Notes under the pieces: model-generated | The model's database searches: none | What the model was told of the DNA's origin: nothing | What the model saw: only the letters and a program-made list of their open reading frames with translations | Shown here: piece by piece, positions 53,741 through 64,000 of the stretch | How positions within the stretch are numbered: the first letter of the stretch is position 1 | How the letters are laid out: every line of letters starts with the position of its first letter | NCBI GenBank assembly: GCA_907163375.1 | Contig: CAJQUW010004458.1 | Location: 300,147 to 364,146 of the forward strand | From: Prostheceraeus crozeri | Lineage: Eukaryota; Platyhelminthes; Polycladida; Euryleptidae | Reading direction: 5' to 3' | DNA length: 64,000 bases | Made by a program: the position numbers and the translations under genes

Positions 53741-55400
53741 AAGGGACCAATCCTTCATCCCAGGGTTCAAGCAAGACTTCTCAGTCGTATTGTAGTGTCA
53801 CTCAGTGACAGATCAAGTCTATTCTAAACCCATATGTGACTAACTTTGGCGAAATTTGATGATTTTGGAAAACTTGAAAAATGTGGGGGGGGGAAGAATA
53901 GAAGTACCCAAACACCATCCATAATCATAATATCTAATACGAAAATAAGATATCAAATATTTTAGTGACAAAAACTAGTCACTAATTTTCAGATGTTCAC
54001 AAGAAATGTAATGGTAATGGTGATCAGCTCAATGCTTATATTGTTCAATTTCAAAAATTATCCATCAAGTGGAATCATGCTGGCAGCCTACAGAATTTTT
54101 CTCTTCTTAGTCTGAATAGAGACACAATAGCAACACCAAAGGAAGAGAAAACACAAAAAGAGCAAAACTCCTCATAAAATGTCATTTATTGATGATATAG
54201 TGTTGAAGAGGCCTTGATCAATCATTTTTTATAAGTTTTTGTTGGGAAACCAAGTACACAAGATGGTAATAATTCATATACTTTATTAATTTTGGTCTCC
54301 TCTTAGGCCATCATCTTCTGATGATGTGATCTTGTGTACTTGGTTTCCCAACAAAAACTTACAAAAAATTGATGACATAATCCGAGAGCTTAGAGTCGAA
54401 AAAGGGAACTTGAAGATAGAGAACAGTGCGTAAGTAGGCTAAACGACAGGAATATTGTATCATCATGAAAGTTAGGAGCGAACATATCAAGCAGATTGCG
54501 TATCTTGAAGTGACTATGTTTAAGTGGACTACCGTGAATCAATTGTAATATGTTTGAAAAATCGCTGACGAAATACTGTTTTGGATGTGGAGAGAATCCT
54601 GATGCTATAGCAAGCATAGTTGGGTAGCCTACTTTAAAGTCACGTGCCCGGCCTGAGGCCCATTCAAGTTAGAAGTTATTCAAATACTGTCGCAAATTAT
54701 ACTTGAATAATCATATATAATTCGATCAATATATTTTCCTGTTCAGAAATGAGGCATGTGCAAGTCGCTAGGCCAAAATACAAGGTTTACTTTAGGTTTT
54801 TACGGTAACTTGGGAAGTCTGCATATATAATGAGTATTCATACTGGCCACCAACTGCAAGCAAGTTTTGATGAAAGTGTTGGAGAATATCCATTTAAGAT
54901 TAGGGCACATATATTGCACTTAGAGCAATTTTTGTCTTTTCAACTTTGCAACTTCGTTTTCATTGAAAATTTGCATATACATGTAGGTCTATAGTCAATT
55001 TTCATGCTGAACTCGAAAATCATAGTGGCGACCACACCAAATGAATATTATTTGTACTTTGTGGTCTCAGTCAGGTTGACAATTTGACCGTTATACGAGA
55101 TTTTGAAAATGATAATTACTACCTTATCAAAAGAAATTCGCATGCGTAAATGCATGATGGTTCTAGATTATTCCGTGAGTTTTCATGAAATCCGGATAAA
55201 AATGTGGTTTCAGCAATAAATTGAAATTGATAGAAATCAAAAAAAGTCAGTTCTGAAGAATACAGGACATTTTTTTAAATCCACAATTGCTCAATTGTGA
55301 TGATCCATGACTGATTCTTTCCTTTTTAGTGCAGTAACTATACACTAATGATGTATTTAATTTTGGCGTATAAAGAAAATAATAACATCATTTAAGTTCA
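53741..55400. other. Non-genic; contains a small foldback element
   Basis: Foldback at 54217-54374 (see separate entry); otherwise AT-rich DNA with a G9 run at 53885. No gene supported. Confidence 0.5.
54217..54374. repeat. Foldback element, about 48-bp arms
   Basis: Arms TGTTGGGAAACCAAGTACAC (left, from about 54238) and GTGTACTTGGTTTCCCAACA (right) extend outward through matching A/T-rich ends. The loop contains TCATCTTCTGATGATG. Confidence 0.75.
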
Positions 55401-56095
55401 GAGGTGTCCATCGGTCAGAAAACAAAAAAATGGAATCGGTCAAAGGACAATTTTTGGGGTCAAAGGCTAATAGAAAAAATCCCAACTCAATCTAGATGTA
55501 ATCCTGAATTATAATCGGGTTAAAGTACGGTTGATGCGCTTTCACACGATACATAACTTTATCTGTATGATTTAAGTAGATCACAACGAAATTTCCTCCC
55601 GAAGATAGAGTAACTATGCTTGGGACAGACATCTTTTGGTAACTTTTCTGCCTTGAACTAAATTTCTCATGGAGAACATTTTGTTGGATTGATTTGCGTT
55701 TCCAATTTTGGCGAACGTTTCTTTTAAGCGGCAAAGTCCGGAATTCAACGATTGAGCGGATTTTTTACGAACTAGCACACATCATTCGGAAGAACGAAAA
55801 AAGACTATCTGACTATACAGCATCGTCAGTTAGGCTCCGAACAAAAATATCTGTAGAAATAGTGAAGTCAGTTAATCTGTGTATCAGAGGTTCACGTGTA
55901 CCCTTCAAAAAAGAGTCTGCCAATGTTGTCATGGAAGATTTCGGTCTAAATGCATTTCGTGCCAATATTTTTTGAATTTTTTTAAGAGCACTCATTTTTT
56001 AATGTCTTCTCTTATGAACTGACTTTATTGGTCTCCATACTGAGACGCTAGATTTAAGTTTTGTATCCGTTTTTGTAAATATTTGAGAATAAAGT
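55401..56095. other. Low-support region next to a hAT tail
   Basis: A possible hAT-like start, CAGAGGTGTCC, is at 55401, but no partner end was found. The open frames 55492-55734 (minus) and 55694-55975 (plus) overlap and show no motif. Confidence 0.25.
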
Positions 56096-56099
56096 TATG

Positions 56100-56470
56100 A
56101 TCGTGATCAAATCTCATTTACAGGCGCTTAATACCACATGCCACGACTATCCAGTTGATGACTCTTTAGTAGAGACTGTGAAAGATTCAAAGCGATATTA
56201 TGAGTCCCGTCTGGAAAAACAACGGGCAGCAGCCGAAGAGGAGTTGAAGGCGGATGAAAATTGTCGACGAGATAGAGAATTCTGAAAACAACTCCAAAAA
56301 ATCCAATTGAATAATAAAAGGAGCGAAAGTCTTGATGAAGCGGAGAAATCTCTATTCCAAAGGGAGGAGGAGGCTGTCGAGAAGCGAAAGCAAACAGAGG
56401 AAATGATCCTATCGCCGCTGAGAAGATGCTTCAAGATGCATCGTCATTCGTCAATGCAAAAGATTTGTGC
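56100..56470 (+). pseudogene. hAT transposase coiled-coil tail fragment
   Basis: The plus frame reads PVDDSLVETVKDSKRYYESR and LEKQRAAAEEELKADENCRR, then after a TGA at 56283 continues NNKRSESLDEAEKSLFQREE and EEAVEKRKQTEEM. A further frameshift gives IAAEKMLQDASSFVNA. A Val-Asp/Thr-x-x-Leu segment plus a Glu/Lys/Arg coiled coil is the tail that follows the dimerisation domain in one hAT subfamily, as at 4825 and 33177. The dimerisation domain itself is absent. Confidence 0.55.
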
Positions 56471-56672
56471 GGAGGAAAATAGACGTGTTGTTGACTGTGT
56501 GCGTGCAAAAGCAAGACACTTGCTAAAACAATCACGTGCTAACATTCAGAGAAGAAGTGTTGATGCTCTTAGTCATGAAAGAGAAAAAGCCATAATTCGA
56601 ATAAGCAACTTGTTCATCATCCTCACACATTCCTTCCTCACTGATGAGGCCCTCAACGATAAAACTCGATAG

Positions 56673-59636
56673 GCCTACTGGTCATTGTAATGCTAAAAAG
56701 ATCTAAGCGCTTCCCTTACCTGTAAGTCATTTTTTTCACTATTCACTACATCGCTTATTTCAAATTTTCTAAAACGTAAAAGTTCTGATTTTCATATAGT
56801 CACCAAATACTATGGCTAGAATCGCTCACTTGTTATTGATCGAAATCAAGTTTGGTGGGTGTTCATTTTTAATTGAAATATTCGTTTTGTTTTAAGACAC
56901 CATGACAGGAAGTCAGTACCATGCGCAATTTCCATATTTCTGTATTTTTTTGTTGTGATTTATAATTTCAAGTCATTAGTAGACTTATTTGGCCTACACG
57001 TACGGTAGAGTGTGTTAAGACGCCCCCTCCCCATTGATTTCACAAAAATCAATAATTATTCAAGATATGTGACCCTTCTAAGATGCAATACTCATAGAAT
57101 AATGTGTTGGAACCCAAAAATCATTGAGTTTTTCATAATTAGTCTTCCTCATTTTTGATACTTTTGATGTATTTTTTGAAGTTAAGTTAAGCATTATGAA
57201 GCAATCGGACATCATTTTGATATCTTTAATTCAGGAAATTTAAGTTTGCGCATCACTAGACATGATTTAGATATTTGTTTGATTCCGTTTAACGTTTTTA
57301 TTCGAAAACATATTGAAGAAAAAAGCAGGGACGCCGGCAAGGGTGTTGCAGGCGTTGCATGTGTGCCCTCTTCTTAAATTACGGAACTACTCCTTAATAA
57401 GCTGCCGTTTCACGAATTTCATATCAGCGTTGACTGCTTACTCTAGGCTCCACGCTGATTCGAGGTTAATTCTCGTTTGCTTGTCTGACCAAACTTTGCG
57501 CTCCAGCGATGAATAGCAGTATGAAGTGTGCCGTCACAGTTTACTATTCTGGCCGCCATAGACATATAAAGTTTTGCTTTCGAGTTATGAATAAAGCTTG
57601 TCAATGGTGTGCTCACTGGTGTACAGAAATCGCCGTCATCGTTTGTAGCTTCAATCTCGATCTAGAAATCAAGATCATTCATCGTTTGTAGCTTCTCTCT
57701 CCCAAAAGACAGCCAAAGTGTTATGACAATCATACGGACTTTCGCAGCATGTTTTTGTATTAAACATATTTTACAAGTTCCTTGATCTTATTCAAAGATA
57801 GAGTATCACGCTCATTTCGGATGCAGAGATCAAACATCAAGCTGAGGATTTGAATTGCTTTACAGATCGTTCTGTTGCATACAAATAAGGAGTACAATGA
57901 TTTTTTTTTGTTCCAAAACAAAGTATAGAAATATAGAGCACTGCATCGAATTTTCTATAATCCATTATAATTTTGTACATAAAATAGTATTACGATATTT
58001 GAACCAATTAAGCAAGAGTTGCAATTGTTTTAAAACAAGCTTTGTGGTTAAAATTTCTGCCAAGACCCTTGATATATCGGGATTTATTTTATAGGCCTAC
58101 TGGAAAAGCAACACAAAATAAGCTCGGTTGCAGTTTCTGGTGGATAAATGCAAGTCATTTTCAAGTCAAAAGAAAATGTGCTGCCTGATATAAAATCCAT
58201 TTAAATAGAATTAGATCTTTTATTTTTCTGTTTGTCTTGCACTGAAATGGTGTGGTGTACACTAATGTATCGTGTTCGCGTAGTACAGTTGCAGAATCTA
58301 ACTTGTTGTAAATGTGCTAGACTTAGACTAAAATTGATAACAAAGTGTCAAAGTTAGGAACCCAAGTATTTATAAAATACATTTTTCTGTTGTTATAAGC
58401 CTTTATATGTTTCGACCAGCTCTTTGCTCATCATCAGAAGGTGCTTATTTGGTCGAAATATATAAAGGTTTATAACAGCAAAAAATATTTTAAAAATACT
58501 TCGGTTACTAACTTTGATATTTCGAAAATGACCCAAGGCATCTTTACACTTAATAACAAAGTGATTTTTACTAATTCGATTTTCACAGTCATTCATACCA
58601 GAAATATTTGTTGTCTGAGGACCATGGAACTATAGTTGAAATAAAACTATAGTTATCAATTTAAAGTTAACAGGTGCAAAACTACATGCAAAGCTTCAAA
58701 AGGTTAATATCGCAAATGAAATTGAGTTCCGGTTCCGGAGGATGAGGCATCATAACGTGTCCTCCTTGAGTCCGGTGCAGCACCTGCCGGCGTCCCTGAA
58801 AAAAAGACACACCTGGGGGAAGACGCCTCGCCGGGCGTTTTACCCCATAATACGTTTTTGCGCTTTCGTTGTGAACGGCATTGATTCCTGTCTCCTGACT
58901 TTACTGGCATTGATTTGAAATCAAATTCACATTTCTACTATTGTCTATGTACTGATTAACGACAGACTGTTTAATAATTAATTGCACAAAAAAGTTAACC
59001 CATTTTCAAATGTAATTTTCGTATGGAAGTCCTGGTTCAATTTTAATAAGCGATATACCATATAAAACTTTATATTCAATAGATTATTTTGACATACATT
59101 TTGCTCTCTTTTGTTGTGGTCAGTAGTCCCTTCGAAAGAAAATTTAACGTTTTCTTTGATGCACGATTTTAATATGAAGACGACAAAATTGTTTGATGAA
59201 AATTGACAGATAATGTAAGCTATCATTCAGCTTCATAATGATGTAAAGATTTTAAGATTCGTTTGAATGTACAAAAAGATACAGTCAATAAGTTTTACCA
59301 AAAAATTGCTACTAAAAGAACATCTGACGTAATTTTTCAATAATGGTGATGCTCAATTTGAATAAACTTAGCGCCATGTGAAAAGTTACGTTTAGTATTT
59401 TGTTTAGTGCAGTTGTTTCGTGTGTGCGCGCGAGCTGTTGGTATGCAATCCAATTATCATGCGCGTAGACGTCAGCGATGAAAACTAGAACCACAGCGTC
59501 CACGGAAGCAGACAGCAGAAAGGGCACAAAACCTCAAATATCTTCATATAAGCAGTACTTAGAGGCCAAAAAGAAAGTAGGACGATGTCGACTGCCACCA
59601 AGTCAGTCCCAAGGGACGTTCAGAATACGTATACAT
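56673..59636. other. Non-genic region with a foldback element and two GC-rich blocks
   Basis: No gene supported. Contains the foldback at 58341-58526. Two GC-rich stretches share the string GGGACGCCGGCA, at 57327 (plus) and 58784-58795 (minus). The second lies in a 130-bp block with far higher GC than its surroundings. Confidence 0.45.
58341..58526. repeat. Foldback element, about 75-bp arms
   Basis: The left arm contains GTTATAAGCCTTTATATGTT followed by TCGACCA. The right arm has TGGTCGAAATATATAAAGG and TTTATAACAGC. The outer parts (TCAAAGTTAGGAACCCAAG / CTTCGGTTACTAACTTTGA) also pair. The loop is about 30 nt. Confidence 0.75.
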
Positions 59637-60541
59637 CAGGGTGTCCACAGAATTTCAGGATTGAATTTCAAGGTTTTTTCCCGGTTTTCAAGGTTCTCCA
59701 TTTTCATTCTTAAGGTTCATACTAGAGCCTTTGTCTACCGGACTTTCGCATTTTCATGCTGTTTTTCAAGGTGCATTATTCTTTTTCTAAAGGCGTGGAG
59801 CCTATCAACCGGATTTTCGCACTTACACTATGTCGTTTAAACATTGCTTATGATGTGCATACAGATGACATAACAGCTATCACATATAGGCTCACTTTCA
59901 TGAGAGAACTTTGTGGTTGAGGGGGTTCTCTTTCATAATCCTACATTGTTCTGTACCTTTAAGCCTGGCTATAATGAAACTATTTATGTCTATTTTATTG
60001 CTTGATATCTGTGTAGTTTTGAGACATACAGTGTATTTTCGATTTTTGCTTACCCTGTACTGTAAGAAATTCAAAGTCATGTACGGTATTTAGACTACAA
60101 AGGTCAAATAGGCAATTTCTGCAATGCATGTGTACTTAGATGACAGAAATAACACCCCGATTTACCTAATGCGGACATCACACCAGAGCACGTCAGTACT
60201 ACGCTCTGAAAGTTCTCACCGCGTCCTAGAAAATTCGAAGGAGTGGTGCAAATTTGGTATATTTTCCATGCGCACGTCACTGCAAGGTTTACACTGCGCC
60301 ACTACTACGCGCACACAAGGTCAAGGCAGACCTCACTGCGCTCGAACTCAGTTTCCTCTATGCCCAAGCTCACGCGCGTGCTACGTTGTGTCGGCTCTCA
60401 CCACGTCAGTGCTGCGCATTTGCTACGTCAAACCGGTTCGCACGACGCAAGTGCCACGCTTGCAGTACGTCACTACAAAAGAATAAAAGCTTTTCTCCGA
60501 TGAATCACTCAGCTGGTTGAGATCCTTATTTCAACAACAAC

Positions 60542-60950
60542 ATGGCTCCGAAAAACAGGAAAGGTCGGAAGACCAGATTAATCACCCGACTTGAAGTGAC
60601 TGAGAGTAATCTGAAGATACATGCACACTCGAAGAAAATGAAGAGATGAGCCAACCGAAGAAGATGGAACTAGTCCCTGACCTCGACCATGAACAAGAGG
60701 AAAACATGGTACAGTGGCTAGAAAATCATCCTTTACTTTATTACAAGAAGCTAGCCACTTACAAAGATACCGACAGAAAAGAACGATTGTGGTCCGAAAA
60801 GGTGGAGGATTTGGGCAAGCCGAAGGAAATGTTGAGAACCTGGTACAGCAGCCATAGGAGTCGGTATGGCAGATTGAAAAAGAAAGCAGACGGCAAATCC
60901 AGTGATGCTCTTCAAGAGTTTACCGAGAGAGAGGATCCTGTTTTGTACAT
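60542..60950 (+). pseudogene. PIF/Harbinger MADF (Myb/SANT-like) protein, truncated
   Basis: A likely original start is ATG at 60542 (MAPKNRKGRKTRLI). A one-base shift near 60604 separates it from the frame carrying EMSQPKKMELVPDLDHEQEE and the MADF domain: NMVQWLENHPLLYYKKLATY, then ERLWSEKVEDLG and MLRTWYSSHRSRYGRLKKK. Trp spacing and the basic third helix fit DNA binding. In this superfamily the Myb-like protein brings the transposase to the element ends. After about 60950 the frame runs into antisense transposase sequence (stop at 61021), so the natural C-terminus is lost. Confidence 0.75.
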
Positions 60951-61221
60951 CTTGTACCAACTCGGTACCAAACATATGCGGTGGCATACGAAGAAAGTTC
61001 ACAAATGCATTGATATCTTGTAGTCGTAGTTGCTGCATGAGAGTGTGATAATGCCCATATTGCAATCTGCTGTCCAAATTTAGCCAGTTGCGCACCCAGC
61101 ATACTCTTGGTCTTCTTCTTTGAGCCATCTTGATTTTCTTGATGAGCAGTAGCTTAAAAATTTCGTTATCCAATAGACTTTGCAATACGATAACATGTTG
61201 AATAATGTCGAGGTCAGACAT
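60945..61221 (-). pseudogene. PIF/Harbinger transposase, N-terminal fragment
   Basis: The minus frame has RRRPRVCWVRNWLNLDSRLQ, then YGHYHTLMQQLRLQDINAF and VNFLRMPPHMF. This is the conserved N-terminus of animal Harbinger transposases (WVR.W......YG.Y..L...LR..D...F.NFLRM....F). The DDE catalytic domain (DDE_4) is entirely missing because of the deletion joining this gene to the MADF gene. The ATG at 61221 may be upstream of the natural start; KMAQRRRPR (about 61128) is an alternative. Confidence 0.75.
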
Positions 61222-62446
61222 GTTTTTGACAAGGAAGCTGATACAAAGATGATTCCGTTTCAGTATTTATACTATTTGAGATGACTACGTTCGCCTCACG
61301 CTCATGATACGTCTAGGAAAACCTCGCTGCGTCAGAACCACGTTAAGCCAGTTCGTACTACGTAAGTAATACGTCAAGCCGGTCAGTACTACGCACGCAA
61401 TAGGTTCAAACTACGACGAATATTTGAGCACGTCTTCGCTACGCACATTTTGATCGTGTTCAAAATTCCTCCATGTCAACCACGTCAATCAGGTTCTTAC
61501 CACGTTCCTACTGCGTTGTCCCCGTTTCCACTACGTCAAGCCACGTCCTCACCACGTCCTCTTAGAACGTGATTAGCGTAGTAAGGACGCGCTCTGGTGT
61601 GATGGCCCCATAAGTAATCAGGTAAATCATGAATATGGAGAACAAAAACCAAAAATATTCTGTTCATCTACATGTATATTTGATGAACTTCAGTACAAAA
61701 AAATCAAGAGATCCAACTAACAAAAAACTGGATTAAGCATCTATAAAAATTCAAAGACTTCTGTAAAATGATAAAAATACTTGAGGATTGAGTCGATTGA
61801 TCATCATACTCAGGAGTTGTGAGGGAATGGTGCTATAATGAGTCTAAATAGAAGTGAAACAAAAACAAAAGCTTTCACAGTCTGAACTGACTTGATTGCA
61901 TATAATGCATATTGCCGCACATACTATAAGTCGACCTTTTTGTCCCAATTTTTCCCCCTAAGTATGGGTCACAACTGATAGCCTGCTGCCATTTATATTC
62001 GAAATATTTTTCTTCTACCGGTATTACCGTCAGAGAACTTAGGGTATACCGTCTAAGTCCTGGACGGTAAAGGAAGGAACTTAGTGCTGAAGTGGGCAGA
62101 AAGCTTGTAGCTCAACACAGTGAATTGGAGATATTGTCCCTTCCCAATATACATGTATAATCACTGCAGATTCTATTCAGATGGTCTCAGGTTTGTGGTG
62201 ACATTTTCAGCTCGTCGCCCATAGGCGGGCAGAGTCGGGGGGGGGGTCCACCAATAGGGCCCAGTCGGTGCAACATAAAGGCGAATATATACGGCATGCA
62301 CGGGTTCGTGAGCGAGTACAAACAAAATTAAAAGAATTAAATGTGATCAAGGTTTTTTCAAGGTTTTCCCAAGGTTTTTCACAACCTTAATTAATTTTTC
62401 CAAATTCCAGGTTAATTCCCGGTTTTTTCAAGGCGTGGTCACCCTC

Positions 62447-63167
62447 ATACATTGTTTGTAACGAAATGTATTCTAATAGCCGACTGCCACTGGACACAGT
62501 GTAGGCCTACATAATGCAGTCAGTGGGCACATGAGGAATGTACTGCCGGCAATCTTCCAAATCATGCTGTATGTATATATGAAATATGCGAATAGTGACG
62601 TTGCTTCGACCTAATCTTTTTCTACAGACCCCTTTCTGTTACTGAATAAATAGCTGGAAGACAAGTTGGTTTGGTTTTACTAATTGATCATATCACATTG
62701 GGCTAATATACAAGTTTCCAAAAGATATTTAATATTTTTTAAAAGTTGGGGACAAGACGCCCTGTTTGGTACTTTTGAAAGTCGAAAAGCATATGATCTT
62801 CTAACTTTCTAGCTGTAGTCCTCGTCCATGTAACTAGTACATGATAAAATCCAGAAAAAATGGCCCCTTTTTTGTCCACTCAAAAAAATTCTCGAAAAAT
62901 TTGATTTCATTTGCTCCTGATAGTTGTCTTTGGTTCTTGTAATATACATTATGTGTGTTAAACCACAATCTAATTACTAATACGAGATCTGTGGCCGAGT
63001 TTCTGATATGAGGGCGTCAATGTGATGACGCTGATGCGTAGATGTGATGACCGAAAGTAAATGTCTTTATATGCATGTTTTTATTCATTTTTTTCACATC
63101 GATGGTCTGCTGAGGACTTGTACGTACTCACAATTTGACATCTCGCACTGCTCACCTTTGCTCACCT
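62447..63167. other. No recognisable feature
   Basis: AT-rich. Its last 50 bp (TGAGCAAAGGTGAGCA on the minus strand) follow the LINE stop codon and probably form its short 3' tail. Confidence 0.45.
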
Positions 63168-64000
63168 TTACCGGCCAACAATCCCTAATTCCTCTAGGGT
63201 GGGCCGTATCGTCCTCTTCCATTTTACTCGATCGAGGGCCAGATTATGGATTATGTCTTTTCTCTCCAGATCTTTTTCTATGACCCTTTTCCATGATAGG
63301 GGTGGACGACCTCTTCTTCGTCTGCCAGATATCGGTTGGTGCAGTGCTGTTTGGGTTATATGATCGTCCGGTCTTCTTCTGACGTGTCCGTACCATGCAA
63401 GCCGCTTGTACTCCATGAATCTATCGATGGATGGAATCCTCATCTTGCGTCGAATCTCTTCATTCTTAACTCGGTCCCGGAGGATTAAACCTTGACATCG
63501 CCTGAGTATCTTCATTTCCGTCACCATCAGCCTTTGCGTATGTTTCTTCCTTGGTGCCCAACACTCTCCTCCATAAGTCATTGCCGGTCGTATCATAGCC
63601 TGGTAGATCTTTGATTTCAGCTTGAGAGGAACTTCTTTGTCGTAGATAACTCCTGTCACTTGTCTCCAACTTTTCCATCCTGTTTGTATGCGGTTTTTGA
63701 TGTCCTGCTCGCAAGATGATGTTACGTCTAAGAGTGAACCAAGATACTTGAACTTCTTAACTGATGGGAGCGAGGTTCCATCCATTTGGATTTCTTCATC
63801 GTTCGCAGCGGTGGAGAGGTATTCACTCTTACTTCTGCTAATTCTAAGACCATTACTTTCCAGGGCATTGCGCCACAACTCCAATCTGCTTTCTACCATT
63901 GTTTTAGAATCCCTACAAATCACCAGATCGTCAGCGTAGAGCATTTTTTGGGGGACTGCTCTCCAGATGCCCATTTCTCACATCCAAGACCAGTAGGAAG
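63168..64000 (-). mobile_element. RTE-like non-LTR retrotransposon, 3' part of reverse transcriptase (runs off the window)
   Basis: A minus-strand frame of 268 codons ends with TAA at 63168. It contains the catalytic MLYADDLVICRDS (YADD), then GLRISRSKSEYLSTAAND, VKKFKYLGSLLDVT, IYQAMIRPAMTYGGECWAP (thumb), RRCQGLILRDRVKNEEIRRK and LAWYGHVRRRPDD. This order is typical of RTE-type LINEs. Near 63947 a run of CCCCCAAAAAA separates this frame from an upstream frame reading VLDVRNGHLESSPPK, so a homopolymer frameshift is likely. The endonuclease and first half of the polymerase lie outside the window. The 3' tail is short and contains the tandem GGTGAGCAAAGGTGAGCA. Confidence 0.88.

Larger units (their letters stand above)
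60170..61610. mobile_element. PIF/Harbinger deletion derivative
   Basis: The inverted ends are TGCGGACATCACACCAGAG (60170) and the complement of TGGGGCCATCACACCAGAG (ending 61610), flanked by TAA at 60167-60169 and 61611-61613. That is the TWA target duplication of this superfamily. Both subterminal regions (60190-60480 and 61280-61570) are unusually rich in ACGTC/TACGC motifs such as CTACGTCAA and CCACGTC. Inside, the two genes typical of the superfamily survive in part: a MADF/Myb-like protein on the plus strand and the transposase N-terminus on the minus strand, fused tail to tail by an internal deletion. Confidence 0.88.
59637..62446. mobile_element. hAT-like non-autonomous element carrying a nested PIF/Harbinger insertion
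   Basis: The ends CAGGGTGTCCAC (59637) and the complement of GAGGGTGACCAC (ending 62446) are inverted. They are followed inward by repeated AAGGTTTTTTC / GAAAAAACCTTG motifs (59670-59700; 62350-62435). ATACAT flanks both sides (59631-59636 and 62447-62452), shorter than the usual 8 bp. Removing the nested element leaves about 1.37 kb without coding potential. Confidence 0.5.

Noticed and set aside
58390..58440. Second hammerhead candidate (minus strand CTGATGATGAGC ... GAAAC)
   Set aside because: The required pairing between the base after CUGAUGA and that before GAAA is absent, helix I does not form, and the sequence is explained as the loop and arm of a foldback element.

Overview
The window is animal nuclear DNA: AT-rich, intron-bearing and crowded with transposable elements. 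It has GT-AG introns, AATAAA signals and metazoan element families (hAT, Tc1/mariner, PIF/Harbinger, CACTA-like, RTE-like LINEs, tRNA-derived SINEs). The last exons of a protein kinase A catalytic subunit are unmistakably metazoan. A marine invertebrate is likely and a deuterostome such as an echinoderm is possible, but the sequence does not prove the taxon.

Layout. (1) 1-15 kb, + strand: the last two coding exons of the PKA catalytic subunit (291-413 and 13572-13862), separated by a 13.2 kb intron. That intron holds a foldback element, a dead hAT transposase, a LINE fragment and a striking 2.9 kb palindromic array of 303-bp satellite units (6145-9062). Each unit encodes a well-formed type I hammerhead ribozyme next to a tRNA-like A-box/B-box, so it looks like an animal retrozyme. 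There are ten ribozyme copies: five on the minus strand, then five on the plus strand. (2) 17.3-27.1 kb, minus strand: a CACTA-like transposase whose 3' end overlaps by 17 nt the start codon of a second, spliced gene. That gene (exons at 25.1, 24.9 and 18.4-17.3 kb) encodes a DUF4806-type protein. Both carry disabling mutations, and they may be the two genes of one large transposon. (3) 28-36.5 kb: a foldback element, a non-autonomous hAT-like element built on AATTCC repeats, and a hAT remnant carrying a nested Tc1/mariner-type element with 467-bp terminal inverted repeats that include the end of its own transposase gene. (4) 40.5-50.9 kb, + strand: an intronless gene of about 10 kb encoding roughly 99 tandem 33-residue units. 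The units resemble the microtubule-binding modules of SAXO/MAP6-type axonemal proteins. A 29-bp deletion at 45278-45281 splits it into two reading frames. It has a plausible TATA/Inr core promoter and polyadenylation signals. (5) 51.4-53.7 kb: a hAT transposon with perfect 14-bp inverted ends and a perfect 8-bp target duplication, inserted into an older foldback element. (6) 56-64 kb: a third hAT coiled-coil tail, a PIF/Harbinger deletion derivative (TAA target duplication) inside a larger hAT-like element, and the 3' end of an RTE-like LINE.

Only the PKA subunit looks like a clearly functional host gene. The giant repeat gene is either a host gene with a recent lesion or one with an assembly error in its repeat array. 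Nearly everything else is mobile DNA in various states of decay, much of it nested, so the order of insertion can be read from the target duplications. The main novelty is the hammerhead/tRNA-like satellite.
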